Of a stretch of DNA of 64,000 bases, positions 9,623 to 17,926 are shown one piece after another. The DNA is from CAZBBC01 sp964489835 (lineage in GTDB: Bacteria; Calditrichota; Calditrichia; JAJRVZ01). Every line of letters starts with the position of its first letter. Position 1 is the stretch's first letter. Where the stretch lies: contig CAZBBC010000001.1 of NCBI GenBank assembly GCA_964489835.1, positions 71,660 through 135,659 of the forward strand. Reading direction: 5' to 3'. The translations under genes and the position numbers were made by a program. A model generated the notes under the pieces. The model did not search any database. It saw only the letters and a program-made list of their open reading frames with translations, and was not told where the DNA came from.

Positions 9623-9660
9623 CTCGACCCAGCGGTCGAGATGATGGTCCGTTGGGTCGA
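9623..9660. promoter_or_regulatory. Enhancer-like dyad upstream of the barrel gene
   Basis: Three copies of the half-site TCGACC occur here: forward at 9624-9629, and reversed (GGTCGA) at 9634-9639 and 9655-9660. They form two overlapping inverted repeats, CTCGAC-N6-GTCGAG (9623-9640) and TCGACCCA-N21-TGGGTCGA (9624-9631 with 9653-9660). The block lies about 100-135 bases before the predicted RNA start, the usual distance for NtrC-type activator sites. Confidence 0.5.
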
Positions 9661-9790
9661 ACAATTCACCGGAATTGAAGTAATTGAAATACATCCCTGT
9701 GGTATTTATTTAGAAGGGAAAAATTTTCCGGAGATATGCTTTCATGTTTGTTGTTAAATTATACTGGTATTGACAGGCAGGATAATAAAA

Positions 9791-9820
9791 AAAAGCCGGA
9801 CATTGGATTGCCCGGCTTTT
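9791..9820 (-). terminator. Rho-independent terminator after the larger DGDG protein gene
   Basis: AAAAGCCGG (9791-9799) and CCGGCTTTT (9812-9820) are perfect 9-base arms with a 12-base loop. On the minus strand the stem is followed by a run of T. It starts 27 bases past the stop codon at 9847, separating this gene from the barrel gene, which then needs its own promoter. Confidence 0.85.
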
Positions 9821-9846
9821 GGTTAAATTCTTATGAACGTATGCTG

Positions 9847-10575
9847 CTAATTATTTCCACCTTTATTACCACCGTTTTTGTTGCCTTTTGTTCCGGAATC
9901 ATCAGCGTTGCCATTACCGGAACCTGAGCCCAATCCAGAACCTCTCTTCTGCCCAGTCCCATTATTACCTCTGTCATCACTCTTTCCAAATCTATTCATC
10001 TGTCCGCTGCCATCCTGTGGGCGTTCGTAATCTTCATCCCGACCGTTAGGAATGCCGTCACCATCTTCGTCACGCATGTTGGCATTATCATTAATCCCAT
10101 CACCATCTTCGTCAACAAAACCTTTGCCATGCCCTTTTTTAGCCTTTGTGCCGTCAAAATCTGGATCAAGACCGTTCGGAATGCCATCACCATCATGATC
10201 CGGAGCGTTATCATTGTATCCATCACCATCCTCATCGACAAAACCGGCGCCATGCTGTCCCTTCACCTGAACCTCTGTGGAGGTTTGGATTTGTTCTTTA
10301 TTCAGGCTCTGTGAGATATCTTGTTCCGGACGTGAGTCTTGTGTCTTTGTCTGGGTCTTGGTTGCGGTTTTGGTCAGTTTCTGATATTGGTTTTGCGCTT
10401 TTTTCTGATCCTGATCAGAATTCTGCGTCTTTGTCTGAGTCTTGGTTGCGGTTTTGGTTAGTTTCTGATATTGGTTTTGCGCTTTTTCCTGATCCTGATC
10501 AGTATCCTGGGCAAAACTAATCGTTGCGACAAAAAAGATTGTCACTAATGTTAAGATTGAAAATAAATTCTTCAT
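9847..10575 (-). CDS. Secreted DGDG-repeat protein with Gln/Thr tandem repeats
   Basis: A 242-residue exported protein; the ATG at 10575 has AGGAG upstream. The signal peptide (1-23) ends SFAQ. Residues 26-51 and 54-79 are near-identical copies of a 26-residue Gln/Lys/Thr-rich unit (…KAQNQYQKLTKTATKTQ…). Residues 110-185 hold two Ca-loop modules, each DEDGDG.ND followed by DGDGIPNG. The tail from residue 186 is Gly/Asn/Ser-rich. It is a paralogue of the 137-residue protein at 6467. No enzyme motif is seen. A strong sigma-54-like promoter precedes it and a terminator follows, so it is probably its own transcription unit controlled by the neighbouring two-component system. Its composition suggests a secreted, calcium-dependent structural or matrix protein (inference). 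Confidence 0.75.
   Translation of the reverse strand: MKNLFSILTLVTIFFVATISFAQDTDQDQEKAQNQYQKLTKTATKTQTKTQNSDQDQKKAQNQYQKLTKTATKTQTKTQDSRPEQDISQSLNKEQIQTSTEVQVKGQHGAGFVDEDGDGYNDNAPDHDGDGIPNGLDPDFDGTKAKKGHGKGFVDEDGDGINDNANMRDEDGDGIPNGRDEDYERPQDGSGQMNRFGKSDDRGNNGTGQKRGSGLGSGSGNGNADDSGTKGNKNGGNKGGNN
10339..10500 (-). repeat. 84-base-period tandem repeat inside the DGDG protein gene
   Basis: Two copies (10423-10500 and 10339-10416) encode the Gln/Lys/Thr-rich 26-residue unit and differ at only a few bases. A recent in-frame duplication, or copy-number slippage, is the simplest explanation. Confidence 0.85.
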
Positions 10576-10626
10576 GGTATTTCTCCTTTGGTTAATGATA
10601 TTGTTTTTAAATTCAATGGGTGGTAG

Positions 10627-10642
10627 AACAATTGGCGTGCCA
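10627..10642 (-). promoter_or_regulatory. Candidate sigma-54 (-24/-12) promoter of the larger DGDG gene
   Basis: On the minus strand the sequence is TGGCACGCCAATTGTT. All seven bases of the -24 block TGGCACG match the consensus, and after the correct four-base spacer comes TTGTT (consensus TTGC[AT]; the C is replaced by T). The predicted RNA start, near 10617, gives a leader of about 42 bases. Upstream, G[GA]CGAAA occurs at 10701-10707, 10732-10738 and 10753-10759 and could be activator sites. Confidence 0.55.
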
Positions 10643-10867
10643 AAACATTTAACAGGCATATAACCTATTGTATTATAAGCATTTACACAAAACAAACCGG
10701 GGCGAAATTAAAGGAATAATCCGACTATCCGGACGAAAAATATTACCGATTAGGCGAAAACGGACCATTTTTTACATTATCCAAAAGAAGGTATGAGAAT
10801 CATATAAAAAACAGACGATTAAATAAACGGGCAATAATTTTAATGTGAAGTTGTATGGTAAGATATA

Positions 10868-12901
10868 TTATATTTTTTGAAACCGTATCGGTAATTGTAT
10901 AATAAAAGAGGTTCCTTTCTGTTTCTCACTTTCAACGGTTATAATACCTCCATGTTCGTAAATAATTCTCTGAACGATGCTCAAGCCAATACCGGTCCCT
11001 TTTGCTTTGGTTGTAAAATAGAGATTGAAGATATTGCTACGGATTTTTTCTGGCATACCCGGACCGTCATCTTTTATCCGAATTTCAAGCATGCGATCGT
11101 TGTTTTTGATCAGAGAAATTGTAATATTTCCACTCTTGCCAATAGCATCAACGGCATTCTGAATAATATTCATAAATACTTGAAGAATCTGATGATGATC
11201 CCACAGCACTTTGCCATTCCAATCTAAAACAACGTTTAAATTTATTTGACGTTCTTTCATCAAATAGTGATATTGTTTTTCCAACTGATTAAAAAGTGTC
11301 TCAACCTGAAAAGACTGGACCTGGATCGGTTCCGGTCTGGCAAAACGCAAAAAATCCTGTATCGTTTCGTTTATCCTTTTTACTTCACTGGCTACCAGCG
11401 CTGCCAATTCATGATATTCATCGCGGTCTTTTTTTGGTTCAAAATCTTTTTTAAGTTGCTGAATAATCGTTCCGATTGTATTAAGCGGATTTCTGATTTC
11501 GTGGGCGACGCCGGAAGCTAACTCCCCCATGGCGGTTAATCGTTTCTCCCGTTCCATCTGTTCTTCGAGTAGCCTTTGGTGGGTGAGATCGCGCATAACC
11601 AGAATAGTATTTTCGATCCCCATGCTGTCAGAAAAATAACTTTTTGATATGAGCAAATATTTTGTTTGTCCGTTTAGAGAACAGTTGACATGCTGGAGCA
11701 ATGAGGATTCACTTAATATTTTGTGACCATCTGTTTCAGAGAATAGACGTGAGGGTGAAGCACCCAAAATCTCATTTTTATTCAATTTGGATAATTTTTC
11801 TGCCGCTGAATTAAAGATTTTAATACCGGTTACCTGATCAAAGACAATAATCGCATCACTCACATTATCAATAATATTTCCGGAGTATGTTTCTACTACG
11901 TCGTATTGTTTCTGCAACATTGAGAATCTCTGGCGGGTAAAAATGAATGTAATCATAAATGATCCCACAACAACCAGGACAATTGTAATTATAATAAGTC
12001 GTCTATAAATTCTTTCATTAATGTCCTGTATCGGTTCTATGGATAAACCGACACGGAGCAGACCAATGGTTTCATTGTTAAAAACAAACGGGTGAACCGC
12101 TTCGAATACTTCCAATGAATCAAAGGCAACGATTCTGGTAAGGAGTAAAGAATTCTGCCATGAGCGACGGAGAAAATCTGAGGTTGTGACTCCTTCCAGA
12201 ACCTTTACATTACCGGAAGCAGCTAAAATGTTAGCAGTATCCTGGAGGGCAGTATATATAATTCTTGGATTATCTACCGTAACATTTCGGAGTAAAGCGC
12301 CGAAGCCAATATGCTGTTTAAATTCCAAAATTTTCCGGGCATCAATGTTTAATACAATAGCGCCTCTGTTTTTTAGCGCAAGGGCCACGGCAAATCGATA
12401 ACCATTTTCAAAACGGGCTTTTTTAATACCAATGATTAAAGTATCCACGGTTCCAGAGAAAATTGGGAGAAGAATTTTTTGAGGAGAATTTGTTTCTGTC
12501 AGGCCAAAATGTTCCTGTTGATGACTTGAAAAGAGTTTCTGTCCTCGGCGATTAAAAATATTTATCCTGTAGATATCATTTTCAATACTTATTTGTTTTA
12601 AAAGTTCATTGGAGAGGTTTCCGTTTTCATAGAGTTTCTTAATTAAATTGCCGTTGTTTAATAGACGTTGTTTCCAAAGATCTTCCAGATAGGTGTTGGT
12701 TAGAAGCGAATTTTTTGATGCGACAATTAAGGATCCTAATAAGGCATGAGCTTGTTCTTCCATTAACTGATACAATTCTTTTTTACTTTGATACAGCTCA
12801 ATGATCGCACTAAGAATCATTAAGAAAGCTAATGAAATAAATATCAAGAGGATATTTCTGGATTTGTGAAGAAACGTATTTCTTTTAATCTTCGTTTTCA
12901 T
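10868..12901 (-). CDS. Membrane sensor histidine kinase (Cache-like sensor, PAS, HisKA, HATPase)
   Basis: A 677-residue kinase taken from the ATG at 12901. A TM helix at about 16-37 and another at about 302-322 enclose a periplasmic sensor of about 265 residues that resembles a double-Cache domain. A PAS domain follows (about 335-440). HisKA has the phospho-acceptor His467 in ASGVAHEIRNPLN. The ATPase domain has an N box near 578-586 (IIQNAVDAI), G1 DDGPGM (611-616) and G2 GTGIGL (635-640). All catalytic motifs are intact. It is on the same strand as, and close to, an NtrC-type regulator with only the secreted proteins between, so a cognate pair is likely. The ligand is unknown. An in-frame TTG 12 bases upstream is a less likely start. 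Confidence 0.93.
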   Translation of the reverse strand: MKTKIKRNTFLHKSRNILLIFISLAFLMILSAIIELYQSKKELYQLMEEQAHALLGSLIVASKNSLLTNTYLEDLWKQRLLNNGNLIKKLYENGNLSNELLKQISIENDIYRINIFNRRGQKLFSSHQQEHFGLTETNSPQKILLPIFSGTVDTLIIGIKKARFENGYRFAVALALKNRGAIVLNIDARKILEFKQHIGFGALLRNVTVDNPRIIYTALQDTANILAASGNVKVLEGVTTSDFLRRSWQNSLLLTRIVAFDSLEVFEAVHPFVFNNETIGLLRVGLSIEPIQDINERIYRRLIIITIVLVVVGSFMITFIFTRQRFSMLQKQYDVVETYSGNIIDNVSDAIIVFDQVTGIKIFNSAAEKLSKLNKNEILGASPSRLFSETDGHKILSESSLLQHVNCSLNGQTKYLLISKSYFSDSMGIENTILVMRDLTHQRLLEEQMEREKRLTAMGELASGVAHEIRNPLNTIGTIIQQLKKDFEPKKDRDEYHELAALVASEVKRINETIQDFLRFARPEPIQVQSFQVETLFNQLEKQYHYLMKERQINLNVVLDWNGKVLWDHHQILQVFMNIIQNAVDAIGKSGNITISLIKNNDRMLEIRIKDDGPGMPEKIRSNIFNLYFTTKAKGTGIGLSIVQRIIYEHGGIITVESEKQKGTSFIIQLPIRFQKI

Positions 12902-13060
12902 TCTTAAATTCAATGTATTTATACTGCGGTTTAATCTATTTTCGACAAAAACGTTCTATTTTCACCCCGGCGGATCAAGGAGGCCATGGCGGTTATCAAT
13001 ATTTTCATCCGGACCGGCGCACTATACAGCCAGAAAACCGACCGCGGGCTCACATTAAAA

Positions 13061-14593
13061 TTATATATCAAATTTTATCCCCTGTGCCAGTGGTAGATCA
13101 TGACCATAATTAATCGTATTCGTTTGACGCCTCATATACGTTTTCCAGGCATCAGAACCGGACTCTCTCCCTCCGCCGGTATCCTTTTCACCCCCAAAAG
13201 CCCCGCCGATTTCAGCCCCGGATGTACCGATATTAACATTGGCAATACCACAGTCTGAACCTCGACCCGACAGAAATTCTTCCGCTTCGTGCATATTTGA
13301 AGTAAATATTGCAGAGGACAAACCCTGGACTACTCCATTGTGAATTTTTATCGCATCTTTGATATTCCCTTGATATTTGATTAAATATAGGATCGGTGCA
13401 AATGTTTCCTCCTGGACAATATTAAAATGATTTTCAGCTTCCGCTAATACTGGTTGAACATAACATCCGGATTCATAACCCGGACCATCTAAGATATCCC
13501 CACCACATAGTATCGTACCACCTTCTTCTTTTAATTTTTGCAAAGCAGTCTGCATGGTTTTAACAGCACCCTTATCAATCAGGGGGCCCATATGATTGCT
13601 TTCATTCAGCGGTGAACCGATTTTTATGCTTCCGTAGGCCCGTAATAATGATTCTTTGACTTTATCAAAAATAGATTCGTGAATAATCAATCGTCGCGTG
13701 GATGTGCATCGTTGCCCGGCAGTGCCAACTGCCCCGAAGACAATCGCTGGAATAGCCATTTTAAGATTCGCATGAGGGGTTAAAATTATTGCATTATTAC
13801 CACCCAATTCAAGAATATATTTTCCCAGACGTTTCCCAATTATCTGAGCGGCGTGACGGCCGACCTCCGTTGAACCGGTAAGTGAAAGGAGAGGAAGACG
13901 CCGGTCATTCAACATCCGTTCTCCGATGGTCCGTCCGGAGCCGACCACCAATGAAAAAACACCTTCGGGAAGATTGTTCTCTTTAATCACGTCACCGATA
14001 ATATTCTGAACAGCAATTGCGGTTAATGGTACTTTTGACGCAGGTTTCCATAAATTTACGTCCCCACAAACGGCAGCGATCATCGCGTTCCAGGCCCAAA
14101 CGGCAACCGGGAAATTAAAAGATGAAATGGTAGCCACGATTCCCAGCGGATGGTATTGATCATACATACGATGATCGGGACGTTCAGACTGCATCGTAAA
14201 ACCATACAGCTGGCGGGATTGCCCGACGGCAAAATCACAAATATCGATCATTTCCTGAACCTCACCCCACCCTTCCTGTAAAGACTTTCCCATCTCAAAG
14301 GAAACCAGAGTACCCAGAGATTTTTTATAATCACGTAACCGCAGTCCAATCTGGCGGACGATTTCTCCACGCTTTGGTGCCGGTACCTGACGCCAGTAAA
14401 AAAAGGCTTCTTCTCCCTGTCTAACTGTTGCTTCGTAATCAGCTTCCGAGGCCGGATAAACACTAGCAATATATTCGCCTGTCGCAGGGGAATGTATTCT
14501 CATTTCGTCCTGGTTAATCGTTTTATTCCAATTTGTGCCCGTAGAAGATCCGAAGTTTTTTTCATTGATACCTAAATCCTTTAAAAAATCCAT
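13061..14593 (-). CDS. ALDH7-type aldehyde dehydrogenase (aminoadipate-semialdehyde dehydrogenase-like)
   Basis: A 510-residue NAD(P)-dependent aldehyde dehydrogenase; the ATG at 14593 is preceded by AGGAG, and a longer in-frame start five codons upstream lacks this. Asn160 (SSFNFP), the general base Glu262 (ELGGNN) and catalytic Cys296 in GTAGQRCTSTRR are present. The GTAGQRC..TRR signature and overall pattern are those of the ALDH7/antiquitin family, which oxidises L-2-aminoadipate 6-semialdehyde in lysine breakdown but also acts on betaine and lipid aldehydes. No lysine-catabolic gene is adjacent, so the substrate is not fixed. It stands alone. The 159 bases downstream contain nothing I can name. 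Confidence 0.9.
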   Translation of the reverse strand: MDFLKDLGINEKNFGSSTGTNWNKTINQDEMRIHSPATGEYIASVYPASEADYEATVRQGEEAFFYWRQVPAPKRGEIVRQIGLRLRDYKKSLGTLVSFEMGKSLQEGWGEVQEMIDICDFAVGQSRQLYGFTMQSERPDHRMYDQYHPLGIVATISSFNFPVAVWAWNAMIAAVCGDVNLWKPASKVPLTAIAVQNIIGDVIKENNLPEGVFSLVVGSGRTIGERMLNDRRLPLLSLTGSTEVGRHAAQIIGKRLGKYILELGGNNAIILTPHANLKMAIPAIVFGAVGTAGQRCTSTRRLIIHESIFDKVKESLLRAYGSIKIGSPLNESNHMGPLIDKGAVKTMQTALQKLKEEGGTILCGGDILDGPGYESGCYVQPVLAEAENHFNIVQEETFAPILYLIKYQGNIKDAIKIHNGVVQGLSSAIFTSNMHEAEEFLSGRGSDCGIANVNIGTSGAEIGGAFGGEKDTGGGRESGSDAWKTYMRRQTNTINYGHDLPLAQGIKFDI

Positions 14594-14663
14594 TGAGACT
14601 CCTTTCAAATTGTTTCATAGTGTAAAAAAAACCACAGATTACAAATCCAATGCTTAATTTCGT

Positions 14664-14696
14664 ACCCTCGGATCAGTCAACAACTGCTGAGAGGGT
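14664..14696. other. Hairpin in the ALDH-PolX intergenic region
   Basis: ACCCTC (14664-14669) pairs with GAGGGT (14691-14696), and inside it CAGT (14674-14677) pairs with ACTG across CAACA. On the plus strand it is followed by CTTTTAAAA. This divergent 303-base gap has no terminating gene on that strand, so an RNA leader structure or regulator site is as likely as a terminator. I see nothing else in the gap. Confidence 0.3.
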
Positions 14697-14896
14697 CTTT
14701 TAAAATATACGATTAAATGGCAATAGATTGTAAATTTTTTAGTTTTACCTGCTAATTTATCTTATTACATTGTGAAATTTACAAACCATAGAAATATTAC
14801 TTTTTCATTAATACTTCATTATATTTGTCGCGCGAAGAGAGATAATTGGTCTGTGTTTGTTTTTTTATACTGACGAGAATAGACTTAGGATTTAAT

Positions 14897-16612
14897 ATGA
14901 ATAAAAAAGAAATAGCGAAAATTTTAGAGGAAATCGGAATTATTCTTGATCTTAAAGATGAAAATCCTTTTAAAATAAGAGCGTATTATAACGGTGCCCG
15001 AATTATCGAAACCCTGGATAAAGACATAAAGATATTGGTTGAAAACGGAGAACTCGCCCGGATTAAAGGTATTGGCCAGGCATTATCTGAAAAAATATCT
15101 GTATTGGTGACAACCGGCTCCCTGCCGTTCTATGAAGAATTAAAGTCATCCATCCCCGAAGGGCTGCTTTCTATGTTAAAAATTCCTGGTTTAGGCGCGA
15201 AGAAAGTTAAAATTATACATAAAAATTTGTCTGTTACTACGATCGGAGAATTAGAATATGCCTGCCGTGAAAACCGGCTACGAGATCTTCAGGGATTTGG
15301 CCAAAAAAGCCAGGATAAAATACTCCAAAGCATAGAAAAACTCAAGAAATACAGTAAACGTTTTCTGTTTCCGGTGGCAGAAGAAGTCGCACAAGGCATA
15401 CTCGAATATTTAAAGAAAAACACAAAATTAAAAGCCGTCGAAGTCGCCGGCAGCTTGCGCAGGAAAATGGAAACAGTAAAGAATCTGGATATCATCGGTT
15501 GTTGTGACAACAATAATCAGGAAGAGCTCATGGAATATTTTGTCAACTATGACCAAAGCGTTGAAATCACCGGTAAAGGTATGACCAAAGCAGCGATTAT
15601 CCTAAATACTGGAATCACTGTTGAACTGAGATTGGTCGATGAGAAGACATTTCCGTTCCTCCTGCTTCATGTCACAGGTAGTAAAGAGCACAACACACAG
15701 ATGCGCCGGCTGGCAAAAGAGAATAAAATGATCTTAAATGAATATGGATTATTTCGGGGGGGCCAATTGATTACCTGTTCGGATGAAAAGGAGATCTTTA
15801 AAAACCTTGGTTTACCATTCATTCCGCCGGAACTGAGGGAAAGCATGGGGGAAATTGATGCAGCAAAAGAAGGAACATTACCGGAATTGTATGATGGTAT
15901 CCCTTTTTATGGACTTTTTCATGTACATACAACATACAGTGACGGGGCAAACACCATGGAAGAAATTGCGCTATCTTGTCAGAAAATGGGTTTTGATTAT
16001 GTGGGAATTTGTGATCATAGTAAATCTGCCTTTTATGCAAATGGTCTCACCGAAGAACGTGTTATTCAACAACATAAAGAGATTGATCAACTGAACAAAA
16101 AAAATCGGGAGTTTAAAATTTTCAAGGGTATTGAGGTTGATATTCTAACGGATGGATCTCTCGATTATGATAATTCAGTTCTGGCAAGTTTTGACTTTGT
16201 TATCGCTTCCATCCACAGTCAGTTTAATCTGACAGAAGACAAGATGACAGAGCGTATCTGTAGAGCCTTACGTAACCCCCATGTAACCATGCTCGGTCAT
16301 CCGACGGGGCGGCTGCTTCTGGCCCGGGAACCCTATGCCGTAAATATGTATGAGGTTCTTAAGGTTGCTGGTGAAAATGATAAAATGATTGAGATCAATG
16401 CCAGCCCCTACCGGCTGGATCTTGATTGGCGGTGGGGGAAAATATTCCGCAAGAAAGGGGTAAAAACAGCACTAAACCCAGACGCGCACTCGATTGACGG
16501 TCTTGCAGATTTTAAATACGGTATTGGAATTTCCAGGAAGGGTTGGTTTGAAAAAAGTGATATTTTAAATACATACACCACCACCCAGGTCACAAAAATT
16601 TTTAACAAGTAA
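14897..16612 (+). CDS. polX: PolX-family protein: HhH, degenerate polymerase domain, PHP phosphoesterase
   Basis: A 571-residue bacterial PolX, started at the ATG at 14897 with AGGA upstream. Order: 8-kDa domain and helix-hairpin-helix motifs (about 1-150), a polymerase palm (about 155-310) and a C-terminal PHP domain (about 335-571) with HVH (342, 344), CDH, GIEVDIL, SIHSQ, GHP and PDAH metal ligands. The palm keeps GSLRR (185-189) and TGSKEHN (260-266), but the catalytic pair normally written D-x-D reads N196-L-D198, and the third Asp (usually in VDLR) is Glu243. The 3'-5' exonuclease/AP-endonuclease activity of the PHP domain may thus be the surviving function in base-excision repair. Family certain; loss of polymerisation is inference. 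Confidence 0.93.
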   Translation: MNKKEIAKILEEIGIILDLKDENPFKIRAYYNGARIIETLDKDIKILVENGELARIKGIGQALSEKISVLVTTGSLPFYEELKSSIPEGLLSMLKIPGLGAKKVKIIHKNLSVTTIGELEYACRENRLRDLQGFGQKSQDKILQSIEKLKKYSKRFLFPVAEEVAQGILEYLKKNTKLKAVEVAGSLRRKMETVKNLDIIGCCDNNNQEELMEYFVNYDQSVEITGKGMTKAAIILNTGITVELRLVDEKTFPFLLLHVTGSKEHNTQMRRLAKENKMILNEYGLFRGGQLITCSDEKEIFKNLGLPFIPPELRESMGEIDAAKEGTLPELYDGIPFYGLFHVHTTYSDGANTMEEIALSCQKMGFDYVGICDHSKSAFYANGLTEERVIQQHKEIDQLNKKNREFKIFKGIEVDILTDGSLDYDNSVLASFDFVIASIHSQFNLTEDKMTERICRALRNPHVTMLGHPTGRLLLAREPYAVNMYEVLKVAGENDKMIEINASPYRLDLDWRWGKIFRKKGVKTALNPDAHSIDGLADFKYGIGISRKGWFEKSDILNTYTTTQVTKIFNK

Positions 16613-16798
16613 ATTCTATTTGATTTAAAATATTCTCTACTCATGATGTTTGTTCATTCTCGATGCATTTTCAAATTAACTTCCTTTCATTTTTTTCAAG
16701 CAAAAGACGACAGGCATCATTCAAATTGCCACCCGGTATCAATTAGAGAATAACAATTGATTACCAAAGACAAAATGCTATCACCAATGGAGGATAAA

Positions 16799-17848
16799 AT
16801 GAAAACGATTAAAATAATTTTGCTCTTAATCCTGCTACGTATAATAATTATTAATATCACTTCCTGTGACACCAAAGCCGACCCAACCGCTCAGACAAAT
16901 AAAATTAACGTGAAAACAGCTCTGGTCAGAGAAAAGACTTTTAGCCTTCCAATCAACACCAGTGGAAAATTATATACTTCCGCCGAGTCCAAATTATCAT
17001 TTAAAATTCCAGGGATTATTGCCAGAATTTATGCTGATGAAGGACAAATGGTATCAAAAAACGCACTGCTTGCTGAACTGGATCTGGTTGAAATAGAAGA
17101 GAAAGTAAGTCAGGCACGAAGTGCGGTGCGAAAGACACAACGAGACCTGAAAAGGGCTAAAAGGCTTTACGCAGATAGCGTGGCAACATTGGAACAGCTG
17201 CAAAATGCCACCACTGCATTTGATATAGCCACGTCGGATGTCAAGATAGCAGAGTTTAACCTGAAACATGGTGCTATTTATGCTCCTGAAAACGGAAAAA
17301 TTTTAAAACGATTGGCCGAGGAAAGCGAACTAGTAAGATCAGGTATGCCAGTCTTATTGTATGGATCTCACCGCCGTGGCTGGGTCGTACGTGCCGGTGT
17401 CACTGATCAGCAAATTGTGCGATTAAAAATTGGAGATACCGCCAACATCATATTTGATGTCTATCCTGAAAAGATCTTTAGGGCATTTGTATCAGAAATT
17501 GAAGCAGTGGCAAATCCATATACTGGCACATTTGAAGTCGAACTTCAATTAGAAGATAAAAAAGCCCGGCTTTATTCGGGATTTGTAGGCAAAGTGAGAA
17601 TAATTCCCACTGATTCTCAGACTTATTCAATTATACCAGTAGAAGCTTTAATCGAGGGAGTCGAAAATGAAGGATTTGTATACCAGGTAATCCGGGGAGA
17701 AAATCGGGTAAAGAAACACAAAATCAAAATCGATAGAATTTATAATAATTTTCTTTTAGTCACTTCAGGGTTTGAAACTGTGAAGGAAATTGTAACCATT
17801 GGCGCGCCCTATTTAAACGAAGATAGTATTGTAAATATAATAGAATAA
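16799..17848 (+). CDS. RND efflux periplasmic adaptor (membrane fusion) lipoprotein
   Basis: A 349-residue adaptor. The ATG at 16799 follows GGAGG; upstream in-frame TTG/ATG codons are ignored. The N-terminus is a lipoprotein signal with lipobox ITSC (Cys23), although an Arg at 14 interrupts the hydrophobic core. Then come a split biotinyl-lipoyl domain, a helical hairpin (about residues 85-140) and a beta-barrel region, in the usual HlyD/AcrA order. It links the inner-membrane pump to an outer-membrane channel. The pump gene follows 78 bases on. No TolC-like channel gene is in the window, so one must be supplied from elsewhere. Confidence 0.9.
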   Translation: MKTIKIILLLILLRIIIINITSCDTKADPTAQTNKINVKTALVREKTFSLPINTSGKLYTSAESKLSFKIPGIIARIYADEGQMVSKNALLAELDLVEIEEKVSQARSAVRKTQRDLKRAKRLYADSVATLEQLQNATTAFDIATSDVKIAEFNLKHGAIYAPENGKILKRLAEESELVRSGMPVLLYGSHRRGWVVRAGVTDQQIVRLKIGDTANIIFDVYPEKIFRAFVSEIEAVANPYTGTFEVELQLEDKKARLYSGFVGKVRIIPTDSQTYSIIPVEALIEGVENEGFVYQVIRGENRVKKHKIKIDRIYNNFLLVTSGFETVKEIVTIGAPYLNEDSIVNIIE

Positions 17849-17926
17849 TGCATTTGCTGTTTGTACCATTGAAGCATTGGTGTTGGAATGAAAATTATAA
17901 TATAATGTAATGTTAGGAAATTGAAT

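Noticed and set aside
9736..9927. 63-codon plus-strand frame
   Set aside because: It runs through the terminator at 9791-9820 and into the antisense of the DGDG gene.
10146..10520. 124-codon open frame on the plus strand
   Set aside because: It is antisense to the tandem-repeat part of the DGDG gene; its repetitive His/Ser/Arg composition is a shadow of those repeats.
12986..13096. 36-codon plus-strand frame with AAGGAGG just before the ATG
   Set aside because: The GGAGG is only two bases from the ATG, the frame overlaps the ALDH gene end in antisense and the peptide has no recognisable feature.
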